Part shown: positions 49,207 to 61,300 of the stretch, one piece after another
Layout: each line of letters starts with the position of its first letter
How positions within the stretch are numbered: the stretch's first letter is position 1
The notes under the pieces: model-generated
The model's database searches: none
What the model saw: the letters and a program-made list of their open reading frames with translations, nothing else
What the model was told of the DNA's origin: nothing
From: Odontesthes bonariensis
Taxonomy: Eukaryota; Chordata; Actinopteri; Atheriniformes; Atherinopsidae
DNA: 64,000 nucleotides
NCBI RefSeq assembly: GCF_027942865.1
Contig: NC_134529.1
Span: forward strand, 17,846,467 to 17,910,466
Direction of reading: 5' to 3'
Position numbers and translations under genes: made by a program

Positions 49207-49873
49207 AATCAATCTGAATAGTTTTGAACTTTGCCTCAGTACATTTTGAATGTTTTGGCCCAGAGAATATGACTGCCTTTGAGGGTCATGTTCACGTATG
49301 ACTTCTTATTTGCACGGTCGAACTTTAATCTGTATTTTCATGTGGAAGAGCCCATGCAATAATGCCTGAGGGCCTGAAAATCAGATTTTCGGGCTTGACC
49401 CTTGCAGGCAGACATTTCTCTGAATATTTTGACAATATTATGTACTGTAGAGGACCCTACATTCAAAGTTTTCACAATTCAGTTTTGCGGAATAATATTT
49501 AGATTTTGCCTCAAATTGTATACAGTTTATTTTGCAGATTGCTGAACCTCTGATCATCTTCTGAGATACTCTGTGTCTCTAAGGTGTTCTCTTTGTGCCC
49601 AGTCATGTAACTTACTTGTTGCCAGTTAACATATTAGTTGCAATATGTTCCTCAAACTGTTTCTTTTTACTATCTCTTTTTTCCAGCTTTTTGTTCCCGC
49701 CCATCCCAATGTTTTGGAGACTGATCGCTGCTATGAAATTCAAGATCAGCTGATTTCTATGTTCTCTTGTGAATTAAATATTGGCTTATGAGATTTGAAA
49801 ATCATTACATTGTGTTTTTCTATATTTTACATAGAAAAAAATAGCATCTCAAGTTTTTGGAATTGCAGCTGTA
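48459..49873 (-). mobile_element. TA-flanked DNA transposon, non-functional
   Basis: About 1.4 kb with inverted ends (TACAACTGCAATTC... and complement TACAGCTGCAATTCC) and TA at both boundaries, consistent with a Tc1/mariner-type target duplication. Internal blocks (GGGAGCATATGCTGTTCTAAAACC, split here as GGGAGCATATGC and TGTTCTAAAACC; CTCCCATACCGTCAGAGAT) match a very common fish element. Frames are broken. A retroposon tail with a TATC repeat is inserted at about 49118-49215. A more decayed relative lies at 25510-26700. Confidence 0.7.
49118..49215 (+). repeat. Retroposon 3' tail with (TATC)n
   Basis: AATTTCCCAAATTGGGATGA followed by ATAAAGTATTTAT and a run of TATC units (about 49160-49206). 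This is typical of a fish LINE 3' end that has landed inside the DNA transposon. Confidence 0.65.
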
Positions 49874-50199
49874 TATTAAACGGACTATATACATAGATAA
49901 TAGTAAAAAAAAAAAAAAACATTTAATGACTTGCGTGTACAATTTTGCAGCTGTCTGACCTTACCAAAAACGGAGTTCCCTTTTGATGACGTAGGACGTA
50001 GCTCGGTAATCTTCGCAGAGTGCAGACACTATTAATCGATATCGAACGTTAATCGATACATTTCTATTTTATGTACATACACGGTCCCAAAAGCCATGTT
50101 TGTCGGTAGTTCATGTAATTGTATCAGCAATAGATAGTCCTGGAATATTTCGTCAACGTTGTATCTTCATAGATACTGACAGACTAGTGTCCCGCGCTC

Positions 50200-50411
50200 T
50201 ATAAGCGATTAACATGCCTGCTCCTTGCTGTAACCTCGCCATGGCGTCGTGTCTCTACTCTCTCAGTAACAGAAAGTGGCCGCCTCTCTGCTGTTGCTGC
50301 CGACTCAAAGCTCACAGACTCGCTCGGCGCCTCAAACCGCCATTTTGGAGTCAGAGAACCGAGAGTCGGCAGCAGCGCCGAGAGAGACTGAAAGGGGCAC
50401 ACGGGGCCGAG
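50200..50411 (+). promoter_or_regulatory. ino80 promoter and probable non-coding first exon
   Basis: A GC- and CpG-rich stretch containing GCCGCC and the perfect YY1-type site CCGCCATTTTG at about 50337-50347. A good donor, CCGAG/GTGAGA, ends at 50411. Its position, 2.5 kb upstream of the next candidate exon and in the ino80 orientation, makes it the likely first exon. The exact start is not known. A YY1 site is of interest because YY1 is a known partner of the INO80 complex. Confidence 0.5.
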
Positions 50412-53235
50412 GTGAGAGACTCCACAGTGGTTGTTATGGCGAAGGAGCAATGGGGAAGATGGCCAGAAGGGAGAAAGAATTAAAAGATGGGGATCACTCA
50501 TTCACCAGGCTACCAAGCCTTTGCTTTTGCCCGCTACAGGGGTACGAAAGGCGCAGGCGGAGGGCCTCGCTGTTGCTGCATCGCAACGGCAAGCAAACTG
50601 AATTGCTATTAAACTGATATATAATACATTGTTTAGGCAAGGGAGGTGGTGGCCTTAAAGAGACAGAGCCGATTTCAATACCTTATATTTATGGCGTGAG
50701 ACGACGTCTCTGTCAGAGCACCTTAGTGTTTGATAAGCTAACTGGCTAACAGTAATAATTAAAAAGCTATATTGAAGAAGATATTGCTAAGTAAGTCGTT
50801 CCGTAAAAAAGGCGGCATGTCTAATAAACCACCATTGTTACAGGACATAACCCGGGTGGTTAACGTAAACCAGACAGTTGTCAGTGCATGAGTGTACCAG
50901 CACCATGACCCCTTTTAACCACTATCTGTGATCGGAGGCAGCTAACGGTCGTTAGCTTGTATGCCGCAAGCAGGTTAGCTAGCAACCACTCACCAACATT
51001 AGCTTGGATTAGCTAGCTCGCTAATCATAATATAGTTACGAAGAACGACATGAAAATACATTTTATCCCTTAAAAAGTACTTTTCGGCTTTTATTCGTTA
51101 TACAAAAAAATATGGGTAAACTCTTGTTTTCGTTCATTTTTAGTTTTTGGTATCTTTCCACAAGTAAAGCATAAAACTCCAATATAATCAATGGAATACA
51201 TGTAACGATTATTTATTAGTAAATACTGTGATTTATTTCAGATTTACCATTAACTGACACAGTCAAAGTCAGCTTATATACGCCTAAATATGAAATGATG
51301 AGTATACAACAAGCAGGGCATTAGGTTCACAGGTAGCACAGTCCTGGCATCCCTGCATTGTTAAAACCATTTTGAATACAAATACTGTATAATGTATACA
51401 TTTCAAGGAAATTAGGAAAGTTATTGAAAAGCAGCAGCACAAATAAACATAAAATGTGCCCTGAAAACAAAATGCACTCTGAATGGACAGGTGGTCAAAA
51501 TGTGCCCCCTTTAAAAAAAAAAACTAAAAAAAAAACTGTGTTCCCCACACTTCTAGAAAGTGACTTGGAGAAGAAAACCATAGAAGTCTGCTGAGACTGG
51601 TGCAAACTGTGTAAATGTGCCACGACAATTTAGTTTCATGCTGACCTGGATCAGTCTGAAGAGGTGCTTTCGGCCTGTATCATATACTGCACACTTAACC
51701 ACTGGAGCGCTGTGGTTCAAGGCCAAGAACATTTGAAACAAAAGCACAGAAAAACTCCATACAGTCTTTCTAGGAAAAATTTCTGTTGGCAAAGAGAAAC
51801 CATAGTAGAGCTCTTTGGAAATGCAGTGGATCCGTTCATTTGTAAAAGACTCACCTGCCTATTGTAAAACACGGTTACGACTCTGTCATGCTGGCACAGC
51901 AGGTGTTGAATGTATGAAAGGAATAACGCCTTTGAAATATCAGACCATCACATTGCCAAGGCATTTTTCAGCTTTGTGTGCCATTAAATGTCAGAAAGTT
52001 ACATTTTAGGTGACGGCTTTAGGCCTTTCGGCAGAACGCCGACATCCCACATTTACACTGAAAAACAAACCAAAAAATATTTTTAAAAAAGTGGAAAAAG
52101 GGAAGATGAGTGGTTTTAAACCTGGCCAGCAATGATTCCTGACCTAAATCCCATTCAAAAGCCTTTTTGAAGAGCTTAACATTTTGATTGCAAAAATATC
52201 TTTAGAGCTAGCTTTGATTAAATAGCAATGAAACACTGGTAGGGACAACTTTTAGACAGGAAGAAGGCTGCAAGAAGGCTCTTGATGGCTACAAGAAACA
52301 CTGATGGGCTGCTAGTGGCGCCATATGTTCCAAATCTCAGTAACAAATGCAAAACAAATGTGTCCAGGTTACATTTTGTGCTTGTTTTTAATTTTATAAA
52401 GTGATTGTTGTTCAATAAATACATTTTACAAAAACATTTAGATCATACAAAATTGGCAAATAGGCATTTATTTCTTAAGACATTTTAAATTTTGCGTTAA
52501 CAGTTCAGGGATGTTCAGTCGTTTGTAGAATCTAACCATTTTGAATTATACTGTTACATTCTAATATGTTGACTAACTAAAATAAGTTTTGTGAAACCAA
52601 TATGTAGCATCGTCTCTCAACATAACTGTGTGGGGAAACGGAGAGGGCAATAGGTACAATTCCCTTAATGAAGTCTTTGCCCTAATAACACAGAAAATAT
52701 GTGTGATTTAGATACATCTTGATGTACAGAAAGCTGCCTTTTCCTTTAATTGTTTACATTTTTGTGATATTTGTGAAGAAAATGCCCCATAAAACATGTT
52801 ATTGTCCTTTAACATGAAAGTCGAATACTGTAAATCGAATGTTTCAAAAGTGACTTGTATTATTTCTTTTGCAGGCTCTTTCACTGTTGTCCGATCATTA
52901 ATCTTGGAATACAGAACAATGCCATCTCTTACTGAGGAGGTAAGCATATAATGTGCTCAACAGTACTTTATACCTTGGTGGTGTTAAGAGTTGGATGGTT
53001 ATGTGGACTAAATGGACATTTTGTTACCATGACAAATTTTTCAGTTATTTAGAGGCATTTTATGTTTTTTTTTTTTCAGTGGCAGAAATCATCATACCTC
53101 CAGTTTTTGGTAGGTAAATTACATTAAAACCGTAGTGCTGCACCTATTCCATCATTTCCTGTGCTGCTTATTCTGACCTCATCTTAATTTGCCCCTCCAT
53201 TTCGTCCTATTCCTTTCATATCTCGTCCTCTGCAG
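50412..53235 (+). other. ino80 5' non-coding introns, with one short exon candidate
   Basis: This contains a convincing 65-nt exon at 52875-52939 (acceptor TTTTGCAG, donor GAGGAG/GTAAGC) and an acceptor at 53235 before the exon with the INO80 start. The rest is intronic, including a decayed Tc1-like element (about 51560-52340) and a 24-bp match to vps18 at 51473-51496. Confidence 0.55.
51560..52340 (+). mobile_element. Decayed Tc1-like transposase remnant
   Basis: Near 52133-52170 one frame reads PDLNPIQKPF, resembling the Tc1-family motif SPDLNPIE. The surrounding sequence has the wording of a broken Tc1 element. Ends are not found and stops are frequent. Confidence 0.45.
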
Positions 53236-53275
53236 TGAAAGATCCTGCTCTGCTGGACAGAGGAGTCTGTGTTGC

Positions 53276-55340
53276 ATGGCGTCAGGGCAGGGTGGGCGGC
53301 TGGAGGTGGGGGCATCGGGGGCCTCTGGCCTGGCCAAACCTCTGTATCTGCAGCGCTTGGAAAGATCCCTGAAGCTGGACAGTTTTCTGCGCCAGACGGC
53401 TGCTATCTTTAATAGAGACACAACCAGGTACAGACAAAGGGGAGCTCAATGTGCAAGATCCGAAAAGTTAGCTTACAGCTACATGATTCTTTTTTCTTTT
53501 GTAGTGATGATAGTGATGACAGTGATGGTGCATTGGGACCAGGGCTTTCCTTGGATCTCTCCGCTCAACACACAGCTTTGACAGTGAAGAGTGAGCCATG
53601 TGAACCAGGGGACGGGCTCCCAGACGTCAAACCCCTTAACGGAGTGCTACTGCAAGGAAAAGGTACGGCAGACATTAGAAATGCCATTTTTTTATTTTAT
53701 TTATGTTATTCACATGTTCTTGTTCAAGCACAACTTGACTGACATCATTTTCCCATTGATAGATTACTTAGTTCATACTCATTTATAAAGCGATCTCTTC
53801 CTCTCTGTTTCAATTCAACAGACCAAAAGGCAGACAAAACAAGCCTCTACAATTTTTCCAAGCTGAAGAAGAACAGGAAGTGGCTCAAGGTATTTACAAT
53901 GATCAATTCTCCACTGTATCACGAGTTGGAGCAGTCTGTCGGACCACAGATTAAACAACCGAGTCAGATCTGCTTCCTGTTTGGACCATTTCAATGCTGT
54001 GTTTTACCTATTTCCTTACACACCCTCAGCCCCTCCTGGTTACGCTTTTTCCTCTGTCTCCCGCAGAATATCCTGTTGAGTGACGACACCACAGACTCGG
54101 ACACAGACTCCGATGATGCCGACTTCAGCTTGTCTCGAGAGGAGCTGCACAACATGCTTAGGCTACATCGCTACACACGGCAGCATCAGAGCAAGTTCTA
54201 CTCCGACCGAGAGGTACAAACACACTGACATGCAAAGGCATTCCCGACTGACATTCAGAGTACTCGTGACGTATGTTTTCCTGATGGAATCATTGTGTTT
54301 ACTGTGTACATCTCTCCTTGCAGCTTTATCAGTATCAGTACTATAGCACCGGGCTCCTGTCCACTCACGACCCGTTCTATGAGCAACAGCGTCACCTACT
54401 GGGTCCAAAGAAAAAGAAAATTAAAGATGAAAAGAAATTTAAGGGTAAGCACATAAGAGGTCAAGATCGTGTCGATGCAGCAGTGGATAAAATGGTAAAA
54501 AAAATATATATATATGTATATATTTTATTTTTCTTCAGCCAAACTGAAAAAAGTGAAGAAGAAGAAGAAAAGGGGAGAAGGAGATTTTCTGGATGAAGAG
54601 CGTCCTTATGTCACCAAGGTCTTTGCTAAGTTCTCCCATGACGCCCCGCAGCCCGTGGTGAAAAAAAAGCATCTCACTGTTGAACAGCTGAACGCACGGC
54701 GACGCAAATTGTGGCTCACAATCGCCAAAAAGGAAATCCCGAAGGTTCGTACGCATATAGAAATGGACAAAAGTGGACATTCTGTTATGTTTTTCTTTAA
54801 AGGTTACATGGTATATGGTTGGCTTTATGTTTGATGGCATTCCCCAAGGTTTATTAACCGTTTTTTTTTTTAATTGCAGTCTGTCAAGCAGAAGACCTCG
54901 GCCAAGAACCTAGTGCTAACCAATGCTAAAAAGGTGAGTAAAACAATGAGACTACCGTACGATTTAAAAATTAGCTTTTACAAACATTGAGAAAATAGCT
55001 TCGTCAAACCAGCTCTTCGGGTCTGTCTTAAAGATTGCGATTGCCACTTCTGTTTGGTTTTCTCCAGCTGGCTCACCAGTGCATGCGAGAGGTCCGGCGT
55101 GCCGCTATTCAGGCTCAGAAAAACTGCAAAGAGACGCTGCCCCGTGCTCGGCGCCTCACGAAGGAGATGATGCTCTACTGGAAGAAATACGACAAAGTGG
55201 AAAAAGAGCACAGAAAGAGGGCAGAGAAGGAAGCTCTGGAGCAACGAAAACTAGATGAAGAGATGAGAGAGGTAGGTGATGATTGAGTTTACTACCTATG
55301 GAGAAAAAACCCTAAGTGGTGATACATTTGACCCATTGGC

Positions 55341-55390
<50 letters not shown>

Positions 55391-58300
55391 GTCTCTCTCT
55401 GTCTCTCAGGCCAAGCGTCAGCAACGGAAACTGAATTTCCTAATCACCCAGACGGAGCTGTATGCTCATTTTATGGGTGGCAAAGCCAGCATTGGGGGCC
55501 CGGTAGGAGACCCAGCTCAGGAGGAAATTCTGAGAAAGCTCGAAGACAATGCAGCCCAGAGACAAATAGACATTGGAGGAGGAGTTATGGTCAACATGGG
55601 ACAGGAAGACTATGGTATGAATTGTATTATCAGAGCTAACTTGTTATTGATGACTGACATTTGTATAATTTGATTCCCCATTGAGGAATTGTTGGCCTAG
55701 TCTCCCAAACTGCGTCAGTATCTGCAGCTCATTCAATAAATATTCGTTAATACCTTCGTACAAATCTAGTCTTTCTCGTTTTGCTCTGGTTCGGCCATGC
55801 ACTCTTGCCTCTGGCAAACAAAATGTCAGGATGAATTTGATTCACATGTTTTTTTTACGCACCAAATGATTGTATGTGATTACAGATAGTGAATACTACA
55901 AATCTCAGGCTTTGAGGAATGCCAAAGAGGCCTATGAGATTCATCAAGAGAGAGTAAGCTGATGGAAGATGCATGAATTCGACACACAGACCCTGCTATA
56001 CTTTGCTAACCTCCAAATCTCTCTCTGTAGACGCGAATGTTTGATGAAGAGGCTAAAGACAGTCGCAGCGCCTCTCTGAATGCGGCCGGTAGTTTGTCCT
56101 CGGGCTCTGGGTTCGGAGAAAGCTACAGCCTCTCGAACCCCTCCATCCAAGCAGGAGATGACATTCCTCAGCCCACCATCTTCAACGGAAAACTCAAGGG
56201 TTACCAACTCAAAGGCATGAACTGGCTGGCCAACCTCTACGAACAGGTACCTTTGTTTGGCTCTGAAATGAAGGACTTTAAGGAACTATTTTGGAATCTT
56301 TGTGTTTAAAATGTACAGATCTTGGTGGCTAATGGCCAGCATTGCTAAAAAATGTTCATGTTTTCATTAGAGGATGAATGAAACAGCAGGGTAAAGCCAC
56401 TAAGACAATGCAGTGGTCATGATGTGTGTGTTAAAGATCCTATGGCATGAAAATAAATGGAGGCTTTTATGTATTTTTATAGGCTTTAGTGGTCCACTAA
56501 TACTGTATCTGAGTTTTTTTCCCCAAAATTCTGCCTTGGTGCAGAATTACAGCCAGTCCCAAAAATGAGCTTTCCTTAGGATCCTCAGAATGAGCTGTTT
56601 TGTGGGGGTGTGGCCTTACTTACGCCCTTGGTACCTTGCGCAAATGTTTTGTGAATCGCTATGGCACGTAGATGGCACGGCAGCCCTATGCCGTAAAACT
56701 AGCGAAACCTGTTGAAATGAGCTTACTTTAACAATATGACGAACTAGTTAGTGAACAACTCTCCTAACACAGTCAAACATCTAGCAAGTGCTACACAAGA
56801 CACAGCAAAAAAGGCGTGCGTGAAGGGGAAAGCAGGAGTGAGGATTTTGACATTCTCAGCTGATTGCTCTGGTTTGCAAAGATGCACATAGCGCGAGTTA
56901 TTTCAATCAGGGGAAAGGCAGATATCGTGCGCGCCATAACACCAACAGCTATTAGCTGCAGAGCTAACGACACAGACAGACTGACCGTTTTGACTCTGGA
57001 ACCATGAATGAATCATTATCCTGATGAAATGCACTGAATTTGCGGATTCATTCTTCTTCAGGAAGCTTGAAGTAGGGTGTTTTGGTCTAAAATGAGCGAG
57101 CTAACCATCTCATGGGCATGCAAACACCTCCAACAGCCCAGTTGGCAGAGATACGAGCTTGCAGATGCTATTAGCTGCATAGCTAACCGTTAGCTAACAT
57201 TAGCTGCTAACGATACAAACCCTTTCCTGTGGTAACAAGCTATGTAACTATACTGTACATACAGGAAAGCAACACAATAATAGAGCGTTAAATTACTTAC
57301 TCTCGGGAATGAGATCCTTCCCCAAGTGAGGGGGCGAATGGAGCAGGAGATTGACAGGCGGATCGGTGCAGCGTCTGCAGTGATGCGGGCTCTGCACCGG
57401 CCCGTCGTGGTGAAGAAGGAGCTGAGCCAGAAGGCGAAGCTCTCGATTTACCGGTCAGTCTATTTTCCTACCCTCACCTATGGTCACGAGCTGTGGGTAG
57501 TGACCGAGAGAACGAGATCGCGAATACAAGCGGCTGAAATGAGTTTCCTCCGCAGGGTGTCTGGGCTCTCCCTTGGGCTCGGTATTGGCCCAAATTCTGG
57601 AAACATTCGTTGGAGAAATATTTGGCGCACACACAAATCTCTTCGGTTCTGTCGTCACTTTCCCAGAAAAAAACAAAATCTGTCCACTGGCTCTTTAGAG
57701 GTTCTGATGCAGGAGCTCTAAACAGATTTTTTACATCCATGTCCAGCGCAATGAGCTGGCCAAAGAGCTGTGGGCGGGGAAAGGCAGTTTATTGGCTCTG
57801 GGGGGAAACAACCTCCACGTCATAAGAGGCCCCACGTCATAAGAGATGTCTTTCCCGATCAGGCCATCTGCATGGTCACATTTCCAAAGGCGGAGAATAA
57901 TTTCCAGTGCATGGTTTAGGTCTATCGTCATTTTTAGCCACTGGGGGACCGCAGGCAGGCTAGAGGAACTCATATTAATGTTAAACAACCTTAAAAAGTG
58001 AAAATTTCATGCCATGGGACCTTTAAGCATCAGTCGAAACATGCAACATCGTCTTTTTCTTTTTTTTTTTGTATTACTTTTAAAATCCTTGCTGAGTGTT
58101 TTTTTGGCAATCCGTGATGTTATGTGATTATTCATCCACATGGAATCATTTACTTTGTTTTGCTTTGTTTTCTTCCCATTTCTACAGGGGATTAATGGAA
58201 TCTTGGCAGATGAAATGGGACTGGGGAAGACGGTTCAGAGTATCGCCCTGTTGGCCCACCTAGCTGAGGTGAGATAGAGGGCTGGGTCAAAAGGGTCTCA

Positions 58301-61300
58301 TCCACCGCTCTTCTCCAAAACACGGGGGAATTTTCAATTGTCTCTGCTATTGTGTTTGACTCATGAAAACAGCTTCTTTGTGCACCTGCATCCTTTAAAT
58401 AGTCCCTCGTTTCTGGCAGTTTTATTTTGCAGGTGCTGGAACGTTTCATTGCATGAGTAAGATGACAAATTTCATTGATGTTAATAGCTGATTTCCCAGC
58501 GTTTTAGGTCTTTCAGAGCACCAAACTGACCTTGTTTAGTGGTTTAAAGTGGAAATCAGTGGAAATAGGAGCTTTTCAGCCCACCGTCGCTGACAGAAAG
58601 ATGCATGGCCTGTTCCTCCAGGGCTTCCTGTTATTGGGTGCTGCTCACACGGTCTTTGCTCACACATGAACAAAGACCACCTGTTGCATCGGCTGATGGT
58701 TTGTTCCCTCTTGTCTGTTCCTGCACAGCGAGACAACATCTGGGGCCCGTTCCTGATCATCTCTCCGGCGTCCACGCTCAACAACTGGCATCAGGAGTTC
58801 ACCCGTTTCGTGCCCAAATTCAAGGTGAGGATCCCCAACACTGCTGAGTGAGCACACCAACGGAAACATCTGCCAAAGCATAAAGGAATCTTCACATCTT
58901 TTTTTCTTTTCTTCTACTGTTGTCTTTTGCTTGTTATTCCTGAGCTGTTTTACACCAGAAAACAGAGATAAAAACATGTCCAGAACTCTCCATTAGGGGG
59001 CAGTATTGCAGCATTGCATGTTTAAAACATGAGTACATGGCTGTTTCTGGTCTTTTGTTGAGAGGCTGTTTTCTGAAAATCTATTTGCATCCCCTAACTA
59101 GCATCTGACAGGCTTTGTGTGAGCTTCTAATCATTTATCAAGCACATCAATATGCCGGCTATGCTTGAGTGCACACATCCACATAGACCGTAGTATGTGC
59201 AACTAATTGTTGTGCTCAACATTCAACTATGTCCACTTTCTCAGCTAGTTTGGAAATAAATCAGTTCCAGTTTGTTTTGCTAATGAGGTGTGAAAAGACC
59301 CTATTACACAATTCGAAGATAAGCTTCCTGAGCACTCAAAGCAAGACTGACCGAAAACAATGGAATGCCAGCTTGTGTCGAGAGATATATTAATGCGATG
59401 TAGGTTTTTGTTTTTTTTACATCGGATTCTACATCAGTGAGCAACGAAGTGATTCATACGAGATGCTATGCCGAAATGTTTCCGCTGAGAACATCGCTGC
59501 GGTTCTGTTTTTCCTCACACTGATCAGTGGAACTGTGTGGGGGATTTTAGGAAAGTTTAGTCGGAATGCTCGGAGGCTTTAAGCGAATTAGGTTCCCACG
59601 GTGATGATTTCGGTGAAGTCACCGACAGAGCCGATACACTTTCTAACTCAATGTTTCTGACCCCGCCCATCAGGTGTTACCGTACTGGGGGAACCCTCAC
59701 GATCGCAAAGTGATTCGGAAATTTTGGAGTCAGGTAAAGACGAGATAGTTTTCCTTGAAGATGTGTCACACTGTATTGTTTGATGAATGAGTGCTGCCCT
59801 GTTATCTTTTTTTCTTGGTCTGTAATCCTCCATCTTGTTCCCTTTGTTCTTTTTTCATAGAAAACCCTTTACACGCAAAATGCACCATTCCACGTGGTGA
59901 TCACGAGCTACCAGCTCGTGGTCCAAGATGTCAAGTACTTCCAGAGGGTCAAGTGGCAGTACATGGTTTTAGATGAGGCTCAGGCACTGAAAAGCAGCAC
60001 CAGGTAAAGCAGAAACACGACCGTCATGTCAGGCTGCATTCTCAAACACCGAGCATTACAATTCTATCCTATTATACAATTATGCTGACGTTACTCAAAG
60101 AGTTTCTTGCTCATAACATAGCTCTTTAACAATTAATAATGATTGATTTACTTTCCTACCGAATTTTGCCCAAACAAAACAGAGGAGAAATACACAGCAT
60201 GATTTTCTAATCGCCGCCAGCCTCTACATGGCGCAAACGTGGGCGGCCTCCAGTAGCTCCTGTAGCGAAAAGTGTTATCAGAAACGCTAAACTGAACGCA
60301 GCTCGCGATAAATCAGCTTGGGATATGAAGAACAGTTAGACCGTTCTTAAACTCGTTTTAAAAAACAGCACAAAAAAAAAAAAAAAGGGTCTGGAAAAAT
60401 GTTGTGGTCTGCCTCGGCAGCTGTATGACCATGTGTCATTTCTTAGTTGCTTTTGGAGACCGGCCAAAATCTACATATCCACCCGAAAAATGTTTTGAAA
60501 GATGTTTAATCTCGAAAACTCACATGGGTCAGTTTCAAACTGTCCTGGTAAGTCGTGCGATTGCCTCGCATCAAATGTTTGGGGCGGTGGTGATTAATGC
60601 TTGTAGCTGTCAGATGAGATCACAGTCTCACTTTGTGCCTTTTATTCAGTGTTCGATGGAAAATCCTCCTGCAGTTTCAGTGTCGAAACAGACTCCTGCT
60701 GACCGGGACGCCCATCCAGAACACGATGGCTGAGGTGAGCGCTGTGTATGTGTGTGTGTGTATTTTCAAATGTAAATGTGCAAATCAAAGCTGTTAACAG
60801 CTGTATGTTGTTGCTGTCTCTCAGCTGTGGGCCCTGCTGCACTTCATCATGCCTACGTTGTTTGATTCCCATGAAGAGTTCAACGAGTGGTTCTCTAAGG
60901 ACATCGAGAGCCACGCCGAAAACAAGTCTGCCATCGACGAGAGTAAGTGCAACAGACGCGTTCCCCTCGGACGCCTTTTCTCACCCCCCCCCCCCCCCCC
61001 CCCCCCCCCACCCCCCTGTTTTCCAGCTGACAACACTCCATTTTGTATTTTTAATTTCCGTGCCAACACAGTTGTTTGATTTGTGCTCACTGTTGCATGT
61101 GATGTGTTTTGTCGCTGAACACGACGTATTGTTTTTCAGATCAGCTTTCCAGGCTGCACATGATCCTCAAGCCTTTCATGCTGCGCAGAATCAAGAAGGA
61201 TGTGGAAAACGAGCTCTCGGACAAGGTAGAGGAGCAACTCCCTTCTTTGCATTTATTGAGCCGAGCCTCTTTATCAGAGTTGTATCTTTAAAATGGAACA

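Noticed and set aside
57326-57721. 131-aa open frame as a host gene
   Set aside because: It is a truncated LINE reverse-transcriptase fragment inside an ino80 intron.
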